NCBI RefSeq assembly: GCF_047948215.1 | Contig: NC_134456.1 | Span: 14,974,230 to 15,038,229 of the forward strand | Direction: 5' to 3' | DNA from: Lycorma delicatula | Lineage: Eukaryota; Arthropoda; Insecta; Hemiptera; Fulgoridae | DNA length: 64,000 nt | Shown: one piece after another, positions 39,341 through 50,295 of the stretch | Layout: each line of letters begins with the position of its first letter | How positions within the stretch are numbered: position 1 is the first letter of the stretch | Notes under the pieces: generated by a model | Databases searched by the model: none | The model's input: the letters and a program-made list of their open reading frames with translations, nothing else | What the model was told of the DNA's origin: nothing | Position numbers and translations under genes: made by a program

Positions 39341-42300
39341 ACATAATCTTATATAGTTGCTTGAATTTCATGCTAAGTGTTTGTAGAAAACTTTCTCCAA
39401 AATCTGTTAAAATTAAAATTCATCTAAGTAAGGTAGACAACAATAAACCTCTTAAAAACCTACATATTATGTATAAAAAGTAAAGTAAATTTATACAAAT
39501 AATAAAATGTATTGAAATTAATTTCATTGTTTTATTATGGAAGAGAAACTTTTAATAGTATTCAATTTTTTAATCTAATTTATAGTTTGCTGGTGAATAA
39601 TCATTAATTGCTTGTATTATGTGCACACAGGGGCAGATGGGTGAATCAAGAGGCACATTTTAATTTTTTAAAAATTGAAATGTATTTCTCACTTATTTTT
39701 TCTAAATAAGTATATTTTATTTCAAAAAAATTCCAATGAAACCTTTGTATAAGTTTTCCAATTTTAAAACTAATCTTTTTTAGGTTTTTGACATTCCATC
39801 TTTTATTATTATTTATTGTTAATTTTAAAGATTCGTTATTTGTTATTTTTTAAAGATTTTAAATATTGTTAATTTTATTTACTTAACTAATCTACTCACT
39901 TTTCTAATTTTGAACAAATGATAGAACACAATTTTATTTGATTAACATATCAGAATAAACTTTATTTGTTTGCAGCTAAAACTGAAATCTTAACTTGGAA
40001 GTGTGGTGTATAGAAATATGTATTTGTTTTTAATTTGGTAACTAGAAGAGTAAGTGAAAGAAAAGAAAATTGTTTTCATAGATACAATGCAATTTTTACT
40101 GAATTAATTATAAAATAATTCTGTAAGTTTTGGTATTGTACTGTTATGGTACACGGTAAAATATCACCAATTATCCACAACAAGTGATTGAAAAACATCT
40201 AAGTCAGGATAAATGATTGAAAAACATTTAAATTCTCAGTTATTTTTCAGATAATTTTTATTCAGTTAATTCCTAATAAACAGAGATGTTTTACACTCTC
40301 TTTATTCTAAACTTGTGAATAGAGATGTCTTAACTATATTATGTATTACCATTACCTCTAATCTGTTGTTGCGAGTGTACATCGTAGAAAATAATTATTT
40401 CACATTGTTTCATCTGGTATTATAGTGTCTGTAATATTTTTTATATCCTACAACAAAATAATGTGTCCGTCTAATAATGGATTTTAAAAAAGTTTTCTTT
40501 AAACTCTTGTGTGAAATACATTGTCTCTTAAACATTCATCTATGAAAGTATGTCAAGATTTAAAGAGGAATTTAAAAATAAACAAATTCATTTAATCTAT
40601 ATTAAATTAATTATCTATATAATGTTATATTATTTTTTTAAATTTAATTTTCATAGAACTAAGTCATTTTTGCAGGTCTCTTAAGTTTCACAGCAGGTTT
40701 TTATTTGAATTCTTAGATTTCTGAAATTGGAACAGAAGGGTTTAAGTATTTTCAGCCTATTCTTAAAGTCTGTTCATTAAATGGAAATAAATTCAGAAGT
40801 TCAGACTCTGTTACAATTGGTGACTGGTTTATACAGATTTCACCTGACAGTAGAATCAAACAGCTTCTTGCTGGAAGGTGATTGATTATCTTAACACTTC
40901 TAGAGATAGCACTAAAATTTCCTTGAACTGAGATAAGGGAAAAAAGATTCATCATTTGATTTATTTTCAGTAATTTTTTGATGAAATTATTATGGGCTAT
41001 TATGAACTTACATTTCTGTTGATTTAGTTGTGTTGTACTTTGGGAAATGGATTAGTTGAATAATCTAGCGAGACGAAGTCTGAATCCTCATTGCCATCTG
41101 AAATAGATATGATTTTGTATATTTTCAAATTGTTATCTTTTTTGTATTTTGAGTCTTGAATCTTTACAAAAGGTTATTACATACAACCTATAATTATAAT
41201 ATATAATTTAATTTAATAAAGTAATTGAAGGAAATAAAATAAAGTACAAGTTAGATGTAAATGAATAAATATGGTAATAGAAATAAGTAAACATAAAGAT
41301 CCACAAAGATTAACAGGAGACAGAACTAAAAAAGAATCCATGTATTTTCCCTGTAAATCCTGAACATGGGATTTGTTATAATTGTAAATTGCTATGAGAT
41401 GTATGCAAGTAACTTATATGTCAGGTCATCTACAACTGTTATGGTTATGGCATTTAATATAAATACTAACATACCATCATTTTGGATTATCTCACTTGTA
41501 TTAGTTTTTGTCTTTTAGTTCTGTTCTGCTTAAGACTGATGTTAATTTTAAAGCATGTTATGTACGATGTTTGAATTATATCTCTACAAAACTGTTCCTT
41601 TTAGCTTAATACATTAATTCCCTTAGTCTTAATTGAAACACAAAATCTTTGCTGCTCCTGTATGCTGTATGGTTTAACTTCCTAAAATTTATACTTTTTT
41701 CCTGCTCTTTCCTCTTAACCAGAAATGTAATATCAGCTTTGTACCTTGGCATTCCAGGACTTTTTTTTTAATGTTCTTGAGTGTTGATGAGTTAGTATTG
41801 TGAGGTGAAATTATTACAATTTAAGTAATTTAAGGAAGAGTTTTACAAAGCAGGTTGACTCTTCAATAAGGAATAACAATATATTCTCATTAAGATTTAT
41901 TATTACATGAATATTGCAGATGTATTATATTAACTGTATTATATTTTATTTTGAAGTTATTTTTATTAGTGAACATATTTCTATATATCTCAAAAACCTT
42001 TTATTTATAAAAAAAAAATTATTAACAATCTAAAACTAGATAGATGGCCATTTTCACTGTTAAACAATTATCAGTTATACTGAGGAATTTGTAAAAGTAA
42101 AAAGTTGGCAGTGACAAAATTTTATTAATAGTAATAATTTCTAACTGTATTTTTAAAGTTCAAGTTTCACTTTTTATTGGGATTGTCTGAAATGATGGTA
42201 CTGCGTAGTTTTTAGTTGTCAGTAGTTTTTCATTTCATTTACAGTTACTCATTTTTTAACTGTTTTGTTAGTATTGTTAATTTACTGTTTTATTGTTTCC

Positions 42301-43949
42301 ATTTTTTTATGATGATAAAATCTCATAATGATTATTGTTTAAACAATGAAAATAGCAATCTAGTTTTAGATTTTTTCTTAAATGGTTTTAATAGTTTTCT
42401 GTTATCAAATAAGCAAATATATTTCGGTAACTATTTATCATAAGTCTTTGTAAAGTTAATATCTCTGAAGAAAATAAAAAAGACAAAAATTTTTGTATAC
42501 TTGAGTTGATTTCATTTATACTAGAACTTGCAGTCTTCCTGCCTAATGAGTATGTCGTGTTATTTATGAAAAAACATCTTGTCTGAAGTAAACAAAATCT
42601 TGCAGCTGCAATAGATAAAGAATTCTTTGTGTAATTGTTGTCTGTTTATTTTGTTTGATTGGTATTATTGGTTTAAATGGTTAATTTGAGACACAATTAT
42701 CTTTTCATAATTTTCATTATAAATTACAACTGCTAATGTATTTTTGGATGTGTTATATTTGTGCATGTTACTGCTGCAGTGCAGTAAAATCAATAGTTTT
42801 ACTTCATATGAAATTAAATATCCTAGTTTGATCCTCAGTAATGTGTTTTGTTAGCTGCTGTATAAACCCCAACACCATAGTGTAGATCTCAAGTCCTGAG
42901 TTCTTTGGTAACACAAAGTTGTTTTTCTCCCTGAAGTATCTGTACCGGTTAATTATATAATTGATCGCAATGAAAAAAGTCTGCAAGACCACATTACCTT
43001 TATGATTTACATGTCCTAAGAATATTTTTATTTATTTCATAAAATATAAAATAAATGTATACAATAGTGCTGTGTAATACTCTATGTAGTAAACAAAGAA
43101 TCATACTGACATCATAATTTTTTATAAATCATCCTGAAAAAGTAAGTTTTAAAAATAATTTTATATTAAAGGGTGGGGGGGAAGAGAAATATTGAAATAA
43201 ATGTAACCTAAGGTATTTTGAGGTTTCAAGGTTTTCTTTGCTCTTGGAATACATGGCAAGAAATAAAGCAGTTGCAGTAATATATATTGTTAGATCTACT
43301 GCAATGAAATTTGTGCAAACTAGATTAAATAACCATTAAACCAACTACAATGGTACTACGTTATTTACAAAATCCAATACAATTACTTGAATAAATTTAG
43401 ATGTTTTAATTACAGTTTCATAATTCTAAGTATCTTGAAATTTTGCAAATACTCTTACATGAGTAACATTGTAAAAAAATGATTACATTAATAATAAATT
43501 TTATTTAATAATTTCTGAATTCCCTATACAATAATAACACCCTTTTTAGTATGCTACCATAAAACATTCATTTTCCTAAATTAGGTGTTTCTGCATTTTG
43601 AATTAGCCTATGCATAGGTCGAAAACAATCACAAGCTTGTAAATTAACCAACTTGATCAGACTGCAGTTGACTGACTTAGCCATTATAAATACTCTGAAA
43701 TAGAATGATTAGTTTTTCTGAAATTACAAAATATAATTTCACAGAGTTATCTTGGTTAAGAAATCTTAACCATTGAGTCTCAAACGTTTTGGACTAATTC
43801 TTACTCTTACACTGGTTTATTTTACCTTTCCCTTTTACTTTTGAGGCTATTCCATCCATTGCTGCAGATATCATTGAATATAAGTTCCTTTTTTTTGTAT
43901 CATTGGTTAAGACAGTGCATATGACCATTCAAGTTGAAGTTTGTTTATT
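39341..43949. other. 4.6 kb AT-rich spacer
   Basis: No coding exon, RNA gene or recognisable transposon could be supported. Small open frames (for example 42216-42443) show only AT-driven composition. Confidence 0.45.
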
Positions 43950-43957
43950 CTGCTTAT

Positions 43958-44362
43958 CAGGGTCGACCCTAGCATTTTTGCTGCTGCAGGCAAGCTGCAA
44001 AAAAACTTCAAAATTATAAAAAAAAAACAATTGTTAAAGAACCGTGTTAACCAGAAAAATGACATGTAATTGAATTAAGACATTAATACTAATACAGATT
44101 TTTTTAAAATTGATAATTAAAAAACAAAAATTTACATTTTTAATGAGTTAACGACAACAAAATTACAAGCTAAAACTAGTAGTATCTACTATGTTCAGAG
44201 ATAATTTAAATATACTTTTAAACAATAAACAAAACTAATACAATATTATTTTTTAGAGTCAATCAAAATATATTTTTTTGGGTTGTGTTTATTTTTTTTT
44301 TGTGCTCTAGATCAGGCAGTTTTGCTGCTCCTAAATTTTGCTGTTGCCTAGGACCAGCCCTC
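43958..44362. mobile_element. hAT-type MITE with perfect 8-bp target duplication
   Basis: A 405-bp element flanked by the exact direct repeat CTGCTTAT at 43950-43957 and 44363-44370. The ends are imperfect inverted repeats of hAT type: CAGGGTCGACCCTAGCATTT at the left, GAGGGCTGGTCCTAGGCAAC at the right read on the minus strand. The interior is AT-rich and non-coding, so it needs a transposase in trans. The small reading frame running across its right end is spurious. Confidence 0.85.
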
Positions 44363-44822
44363 CTGCTTATAATAAAACATATTTTAATTATCTTAATTAA
44401 AGTGGTTCACTTTATCTTTTGTGTTAATTTGCGATATGATAAAAAAAGTGTTGATTTTAACATTAAAGCGATATACTCATGAGCAGGAATATTATCATTA
44501 GGTTACAGTATTTTTATGGTTCCAGCTGGAACAGTATGTTGAACTTTTTTTTTTTAACAATTTAATGTCTGAAACCATGCTGTGAGAAGTTGGTCTGTTG
44601 GTACATCTGTTTAAATAATGTATATATTTGATGTAAAATTTTTCTTTTTTTCAATTGTTTAACGTAGTACGAGGTGTGATCAAAAAATACGGTGAATGAA
44701 TTTTTATAGCGGCAACTGCCGACGCTACTGTAATACTTTATGCTGTAATTTGTCAAATAGCGTGATCAACTGAGACAGGCAGGGACAAGTTGTAGCACGT
44801 TCGAGCTTGCCAGTCAGCTGCT

Positions 44823-45119
44823 TTTTCTTTCTTTTTCTTTTTCCTGTTTAGCCTCCAGTAACTACCGTTTAGATTAAATTCTTCAGAGCATGATATGTAT
44901 GAGTGTAAATGAAGTGTAGTCTTGTACATTCTCAGTTCGACCGTACCTTAGATGTGTGGTTAATTGAAACCCAACCGCCAAAGAACACCGGTATCCACGA
45001 TCTAGTATTCAAATCCGTGTAAAAATAACTGGCTTTACTAGGACTTGAACGCTGTAACTCTCGACTTCCAAATCGGCTGATTTGGGAAGACGCGTTAACC
45101 ACTAGACCAACCCGGTGGT
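44823..45119 (-). mobile_element. tRNA-derived SINE (family A, copy 1), full length
   Basis: A 297-bp SINE in minus orientation, inserted in the mariner at 44670-45803. The duplicated target TTGCCAGTCAGCTGCT lies at 44807-44822 and 45120-45135. On the minus strand it opens with a tRNA-like head: an A-box-like GGTCTAGTGG (about 45108-45099) and a B-box-like GTTCAAGTCCT (about 45050-45040), then a unique body (GATCGTGGATACCGGTGTTC) and a GGAGGCTAAACAGG end followed by an A-rich AAAAAGAAAG tail. The head resembles a tRNA but carries no intact acceptor stem, so it is not a functional tRNA. Confidence 0.88.
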
Positions 45120-45171
45120 TTGCCAGTCAGCTGCTAGAGTAAGGTTGTGATTATCGTGTTTGTTGCGCAAC

Positions 45172-45689
45172 ATGGATTTTGAACAACGCATAACATTAAG
45201 TTTAGTTTTAAGTTGCAAAAGAGTGCCAAAGGAGCTCAGGAAATGTTGCGGAACGTCCAGTAACCTCAAAAACAGTTGAAAATGTGCAAAAAGTGAAAAC
45301 AATGGTTCGTTCAAACAGGCGAATGACTATTCGAGAGCTATCGGAAGACCTTAACATCTCGTATGGATCCGTTCAAAGCGAAACGACGTACGAAGAAAGC
45401 GACCAGAAAATGGACCAATGGCTTCCTTCTTCACCACGACAACGCGCCGTGTCACACCTCGTTTCTCATTCGCGAGTTTTTGGGCGAAAAAAGTGTCCCT
45501 GTTTGTCCACATCCGCCATACTCACCGGATTTAGCACCATGCGACTTTTGGCTCTTCCCAAAAATTAAAACTGTGCTTAAAGGAAAATGTTTTGACACCA
45601 TTGCTGACATTGAGAGGGCCACGACCGAGCAGCTGAAAGACGCCTTCCAGAAATTCCTCCAGTCATGGAGTGAGTCATCGTTGGGATAA
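45172..45689 (+). pseudogene. mariner transposase pseudogene with two deletions
   Basis: An ATG at 45172 begins MDFEQRIT. A segment then reads ENVQKVKTMVRSNRRMTIRE and LNISYGSVQ (second helix-turn-helix), and after a gap the frame resumes at HHDNAPCH through HPPYSPDLAPCDFW to the stop at 45689. The second and third catalytic Asp are 34 residues apart, the DD34D spacing of mariner. The part of the first helix-turn-helix region and the whole segment with the first catalytic Asp are deleted, and the parts are in different frames. Confidence 0.85.
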
Positions 45690-45805
45690 GTGCATTGCTG
45701 GCCAAGGACAGTACTTTGTAGGAGATTAAATCGAATTCTATGTAAAAAAAGTAATAACTTTTTTTAATAAAAAATTATTCACGTATTTTTTTATCACACC
45801 TCGTA

Positions 45806-47659
45806 TGTATTTTTTATTAGATAGTGTTCAGTACTTTTCTGATTCTTACATCATCTAAGAAACTGATTGAACAGGAAGATAAGTTAAGTTGTTTTCATAA
45901 CACAGTTCAAAATGTAAAGAAATTACTGTAAAGTAAAAAACCACCAATATATTTATTGTATTTGAAGTAGTATTTTTTTAGAGTAATCTTTCTTATCATT
46001 ATATGAATAAAATAAGTGCAAGTTGCATAATTTTTTTTTTCTGGATTTAGTTGAATCATTGAAATCAGTGTTCTTAGAAAGTGTTAAAATAAACAAGAAA
46101 TAGCTATTCTTTTTTTTAGTTAAATGGGAATTTTTTTTTATTACTGAAAAGTAATGAGCAAAGCTTTAACTAAATTTCTGTTATTTTATACAGAAGATCA
46201 TTCAAACTTATTGTAAAGTTTCTGTTTGTTAACTGTGTTTATCGCACCTATATTGCTAGTAGTAACAGTTTTGAAAAAATGTACTTTAAAAACAACCCTT
46301 ATAACTTATAAATAAATATCTTCATTGACACTGTGGGGCTCTATTGAAAACATATGTTGAAAAAAAATCTGTGAAGCAATTTGTCTACTATTTCAAATTA
46401 AATTCTGCAAAGTTACATACATCAGTGTATATTTGTCCTAATATAAAAACATTGTCACATGAATGGGTATACCGAATAGGGCAGAAATGAAAATAAATCA
46501 GAATATTTGTCGTATTGGTTTAGTAAAACTAAATTATATTTTTGGAAGAAAAAGTGGCATATACATAGTTTGTAATATAATAATTAAAACATAAGCACGT
46601 TTAAGAATAACAACATCATAATGTACTTGACCTCAGTTTTATTAATGAAAATTGATACAGTGTAGAAGATATAGACTTTTCAACCCAAAGAATTTTGGAA
46701 TAATAAATATTTCATTGTTGTGTTTTTATTTAAGGGCATATGTTATTAGTGTAAACATGAACAAATTTGGAATTATCTATGGTTAAAAATTGTTATGAAC
46801 ATGTAATTTTTCATTAAAGTAACAAAATATGTTAAACCAGTTAGAGTATGTATCAATATTTGCCTAGGGTCACTAAACAATAAAATCATAAAAATGTTGG
46901 TTCTAGGTCTACAAAACTAATTTTTTATGACAAAAGTTAGCTTTTGTAAGTTCTGCCTCTATTTATAATGTTAAGCAAGCAAGCAATAGGTTTTTTAGTA
47001 TCTTGAGGGTAGAAGATATTTCATGGGTAAATACAACATTTTAATGTTGTATTCCACCTTTTATTTTTTTATTCTTAGAACTATTTTCAAATTCAACTTT
47101 ATATTACTTTTTGTATTTCTTACAAAAATAAAGAATATGATTTTGATCATGATCATAAATATTATTATGATCATACTAGTATCATGAAAAGAATAGTTCT
47201 TTTACATTTATTAACAATTAAGAAGAATTACAGTGACAATTTGTTTTAGTATATTACAATCTTGTGCTACTATCTTACTGGTAAATGCTTAAAACATTTA
47301 TAAAAAGAAACATCAACATTTGAACTTGCAGAATCACAACGAACCATGTTTCTAATTTGCTCATCTCAAATTTTTACGACCTTAAATTGAGCATAACTCA
47401 AGAACTGAAAGAATCTTCATATTATAATTTTGTAGTAGTTTTGGAGATCTTCAAGCACAAAATTTTATATCTGGTGAACATTTCAAAAGTTACATTTATT
47501 ATTCAATAGCTACCACTCTCCCAACCTCCCACTACTACACCTACCTTAACTCAAAAATCTTAAATGGCAATGGTAACATTTAATTGCATTAATTAACAAC
47601 ATGAAAAAAATAATGAATTTTGGTGAAAAAAAAGTTAAAATATGCCCAGCCCCTTCGTT
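45806..47659. other. Non-coding spacer
   Basis: AT-rich. A palindromic ATGATCATAAATATTATTAT-type stretch with repeated GATCAT units occurs near 47140-47175. No gene seen. Confidence 0.45.
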
Positions 47660-48345
47660 CGGTAGGTTCAAAAAACCATTTGGGGTAGTACTTTTTACTT
47701 CCTTGTACGAAGTGGAGGTATTGCAATTTCGTTTTCTTAGATTACAATGGAAATATCCATTTTGACTAATTTTGGTGTGACGTCTGTACTTTGCATAACT
47801 CAAAAAGTATTAGCCGTAGGATGTTGAAATATCTAGTTGTACACTTCCCCCTTTTGAATCCAATTGACTGTACCAAAAGTGTCCAAAAAAATCTGGATTT
47901 TGGACTTTTTAACTGCCATAATAAGCCCTTATTGAGAGCTTTTCAATGATATTTCATAAGTGGTACTTATTTTCATTGGTTCCAGGTTATAGCCTAAACC
48001 AAATCAGCGTCTTCCCAAATCAGCTGATTTGGAAGTCGAGAATTACAGCGTTCAAGTCCTAGTAAAGCCAGATATTTTTACATGGATTTGAATACTAGAT
48101 CGTGGATACCGGTGTTCTTTGGTGGTTGGGTTTCAATTAACCATACATCTCAGGAATGGTCGAACTGAGAATGTACAAGACTACACTTCATTTACAATCA
48201 TACATATCATCCTCTGAAGAATTATCTAAACGGTATTTACCGGAGGCTAAACAGTAAAAAGAATAAAGGTTATAGCCTAATGAAATATTTTGATCTTAGA
48301 AGGGGAAGGCACAACGGTATGAATCTGACTTCATCTCAATTTAAA
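47660..48345. repeat. Dispersed repeat of unknown family, split by SINE copy 2
   Basis: Sequence with TACTTCCTTGTACGAAGTGG, ATTAGCCGTAGGATGTTGAA and AGTGGTACTTATTTTCATTG has the look of a dispersed repeat. It is cut at GGTTATAGCC by the SINE at 47998-48266 and resumes after the duplicated target (GGTTATAGCCTAATG) to end near a GGTATGAATCTGAC stretch resembling a degenerate B box. Repeat status is inferred; only one copy lies in this window. Confidence 0.45.
47998..48266 (+). mobile_element. tRNA-derived SINE (family A, copy 2), 5' truncated
   Basis: Matches copy 1 from just after the A box (GCGTCTTCCCAAATCAGCTG) through the B-box-like GTTCAAGTCCT, the GATCGTGGATACCGGTGTTC core and the GGAGGCTAAACAG end with an A-rich tail. 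It is flanked by the duplication AGGTTATAGCCTAA at 47984-47997 and 48267-48280. The insertion interrupts another dispersed repeat. Confidence 0.85.
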
Positions 48346-49511
48346 TATATTAATAATTATTAACCTCTGATTGTAAAAAGGTTTTTGTTATAAATAATTA
48401 AATAACAATAAAAAAAAAGAAAAAATATGTTATTAATGAAGTAAAATTTTGTGCTCTTTTCATTTAAAATAAAATGTGTACAATTTAATAGGTGTTCAAG
48501 GAAGTCATGTAGTGTCACATCAGATTTGTTTTGAAGTGTTCCTGTACTTTACATAAGTTTTTACAGATTGCTACAAATAAATACTGGGAAATATGTGGAA
48601 TTGTTATGTATAGGTGTGTACCCTCCTGAATTAAATTCATATAGTTGTAAGAAGTACAATTCCATTTATTTGGGACAATTCTGTTTTGGTCATTATGAAA
48701 TGACCAAAACAGATTTTTAATTTTACAAATAATTATAAGCTTTTCTTTATTTTTAACATGTACAATTAAATTCTATGCAAAAGTCACAATATATGTATGG
48801 TTTCGAAATACAAGGACTATTGGATAAATGATTTGCAGATTGAGCAATCTTAAAAATTCTACTTTCTTTCCCTGCAAGATGACGTTGCGTTAGAGAATAA
48901 CAAGCAATAAATGGTTAACATAGTAAAGTATTCAACCTGACATTAACATCATTTAACAGTAATGTTTGAAAATGTCAACTGTTTTGAAATCAGAGTTTCT
49001 CATCTAGTTTCTGGAGAATAGCAGGGTCTTAAATAATGGTTGATTTCTAAGGACGAACAGTTTTTATGGCTAAATGTGATTACAATATTTAAAAAGTTTA
49101 ATATGTTAAAGGCTTTTTAAAAAAATATAATTAGGTTGCCTTTTTAAACTTTTACATGATTATAAACTTCGAATGAGACGCAACTTAAATTCATTATTTT
49201 GTTTTTCCAAGTTTTTAGTTTGTATTCAAAAACTTGAGTAGAGTAGCATTACCGCTTATCGTGCTCCAACAGTGACAAACTAGAAAATAAAGATAGCAAT
49301 CGCCTCAAACTGTAAGGAACATAGTACTTCAGCATTGAAGTTTACAATTCGATTAAAATGTTTAGACATTTTAACTTTCAATTATTTGCATCAACACGAC
49401 TATATTCGTACGGTAAAAGTAGTTAAGCACTTAACCAATTATTAGTACCTACATACATACTTCTATGTACATTCCTTCTTAATTCAAGTTTATCTGAATT
49501 TAAATACGAAA

Positions 49512-49693
49512 ATATTTTATACGGATTTGAATACTAGATCGTGGATACCGGTGTTCTTTGGTGGTTGTATTTCAATTAACCACATATCTATCATAAAGTG
49601 GTCGACCTGAGATTGTGTAAGATTGTACTTCACTTTCACTCATACATATCATTTTATTTAATACCTGACTTACAAGAGACTAAACAGGAAAAC
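49512..49693 (+). mobile_element. tRNA-derived SINE (family A, copy 3), head missing
   Basis: Contains only the body, from GGATTTGAATACTAGATCGT through ACCGGTGTTCTTTGGTGGTT to the CTAAACAGGAAAA tail. The flanking duplication is AAATACGAAA at 49502-49511 and 49694-49703. More diverged than copies 1 and 2. Confidence 0.8.
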
Positions 49694-49703
49694 AAATACG
49701 AAA

Positions 49704-50131
49704 CTTGACGTCATTTTCTAGGATATAAAATAATCGAATTATTTTATTTATTTAAACAATTTTTCGGATTCTCTCCCCACTATAATATTTTGTTATTTTA
49801 CAACACTTTATACTGGAAGTGCGTGGAATTCTCATATTGTGACATTTAGTCCCTCAAAATAAATTGCTTCGAGTCTGAAATAAGTGGTCACGCTTTTAGA
49901 AGATCTTTTTATGTTTTTGTCGGTTGTTTAGCTATTTATCCAATGAATTAAGAATTTAAAATAATTATTCTTATTTAATTATGTACATACTTTTTGATGC
50001 AACTACCATTATTATACAAGCACTGATATTTCTAAGGCCGAGTTAATCAGCTGATTATGAGTTTAGAAAGGCAGTCATCTGTTAGCTTTTTTGATAATTC
50101 ATTTCGTCGGTTAAGTTCTTGAGCTATCAAA
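49704..50131 (+). promoter_or_regulatory. Region upstream of SelT
   Basis: Sequence between SINE copy 3 and the SelT ATG. It should contain the SelT promoter and 5' UTR. I see no TATA box or other element that fixes the start site. Confidence 0.3.
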
Positions 50132-50295
50132 ATGGTGAATTACGCGAGGATTGCGTGTGGAGGCATATTTCTTATTTTTGCTGTATTTACCTTTAGAGAT
50201 ATATTTGTTGATTCTTCGACCCCTGAAAAAGAAATTCCTGCTACTAAAGTTGGATTTAATGCTAATGTGGGACCGACTTTGAAGTTTTTGTTTTG
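50132..50295 (+). CDS. SelT: Selenoprotein T homologue (SelT), exon 1
   Basis: The exon starts at an ATG with A at -3 and G at +4 (CAAAATGG) and encodes 54 codons plus two bases (TG), ending at a GTAAG donor (50296). Residues 1-26 form a hydrophobic stretch (around ACGGIFLIFAVF) that fits a signal peptide or anchor, matching the ER membrane location of SelT proteins. The last residues, GPTLKFLF, correspond to the segment just before the redox motif in the family. The TG at the end is completed by the first base of exon 2 (C) to give the first Cys of the CxxC motif. The gene is followed by a 6.2 kb intron. Confidence 0.9.

Larger units (their letters stand above)
44670..45803 (+). mobile_element. 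Internally deleted mariner element containing a nested SINE
   Basis: The ends are CGAGGTGTGATCAAAAAATA at 44670 and its near inverse at 45803, with TA on both sides (44668-44669, 45804-45805). Without the inserted SINE and its duplicated target, the element is only about 0.82 kb, versus about 1.3 kb for a full mariner. The deletions fall in the transposase gene. The first nine bases of the TIR (CGAGGTGTG) are identical to those of the element at 31649. Confidence 0.88.

Noticed and set aside
45030..45119. Possible tRNA gene on the minus strand
   Set aside because: Same reasoning: it is the head of SINE family A, inserted with a target duplication.
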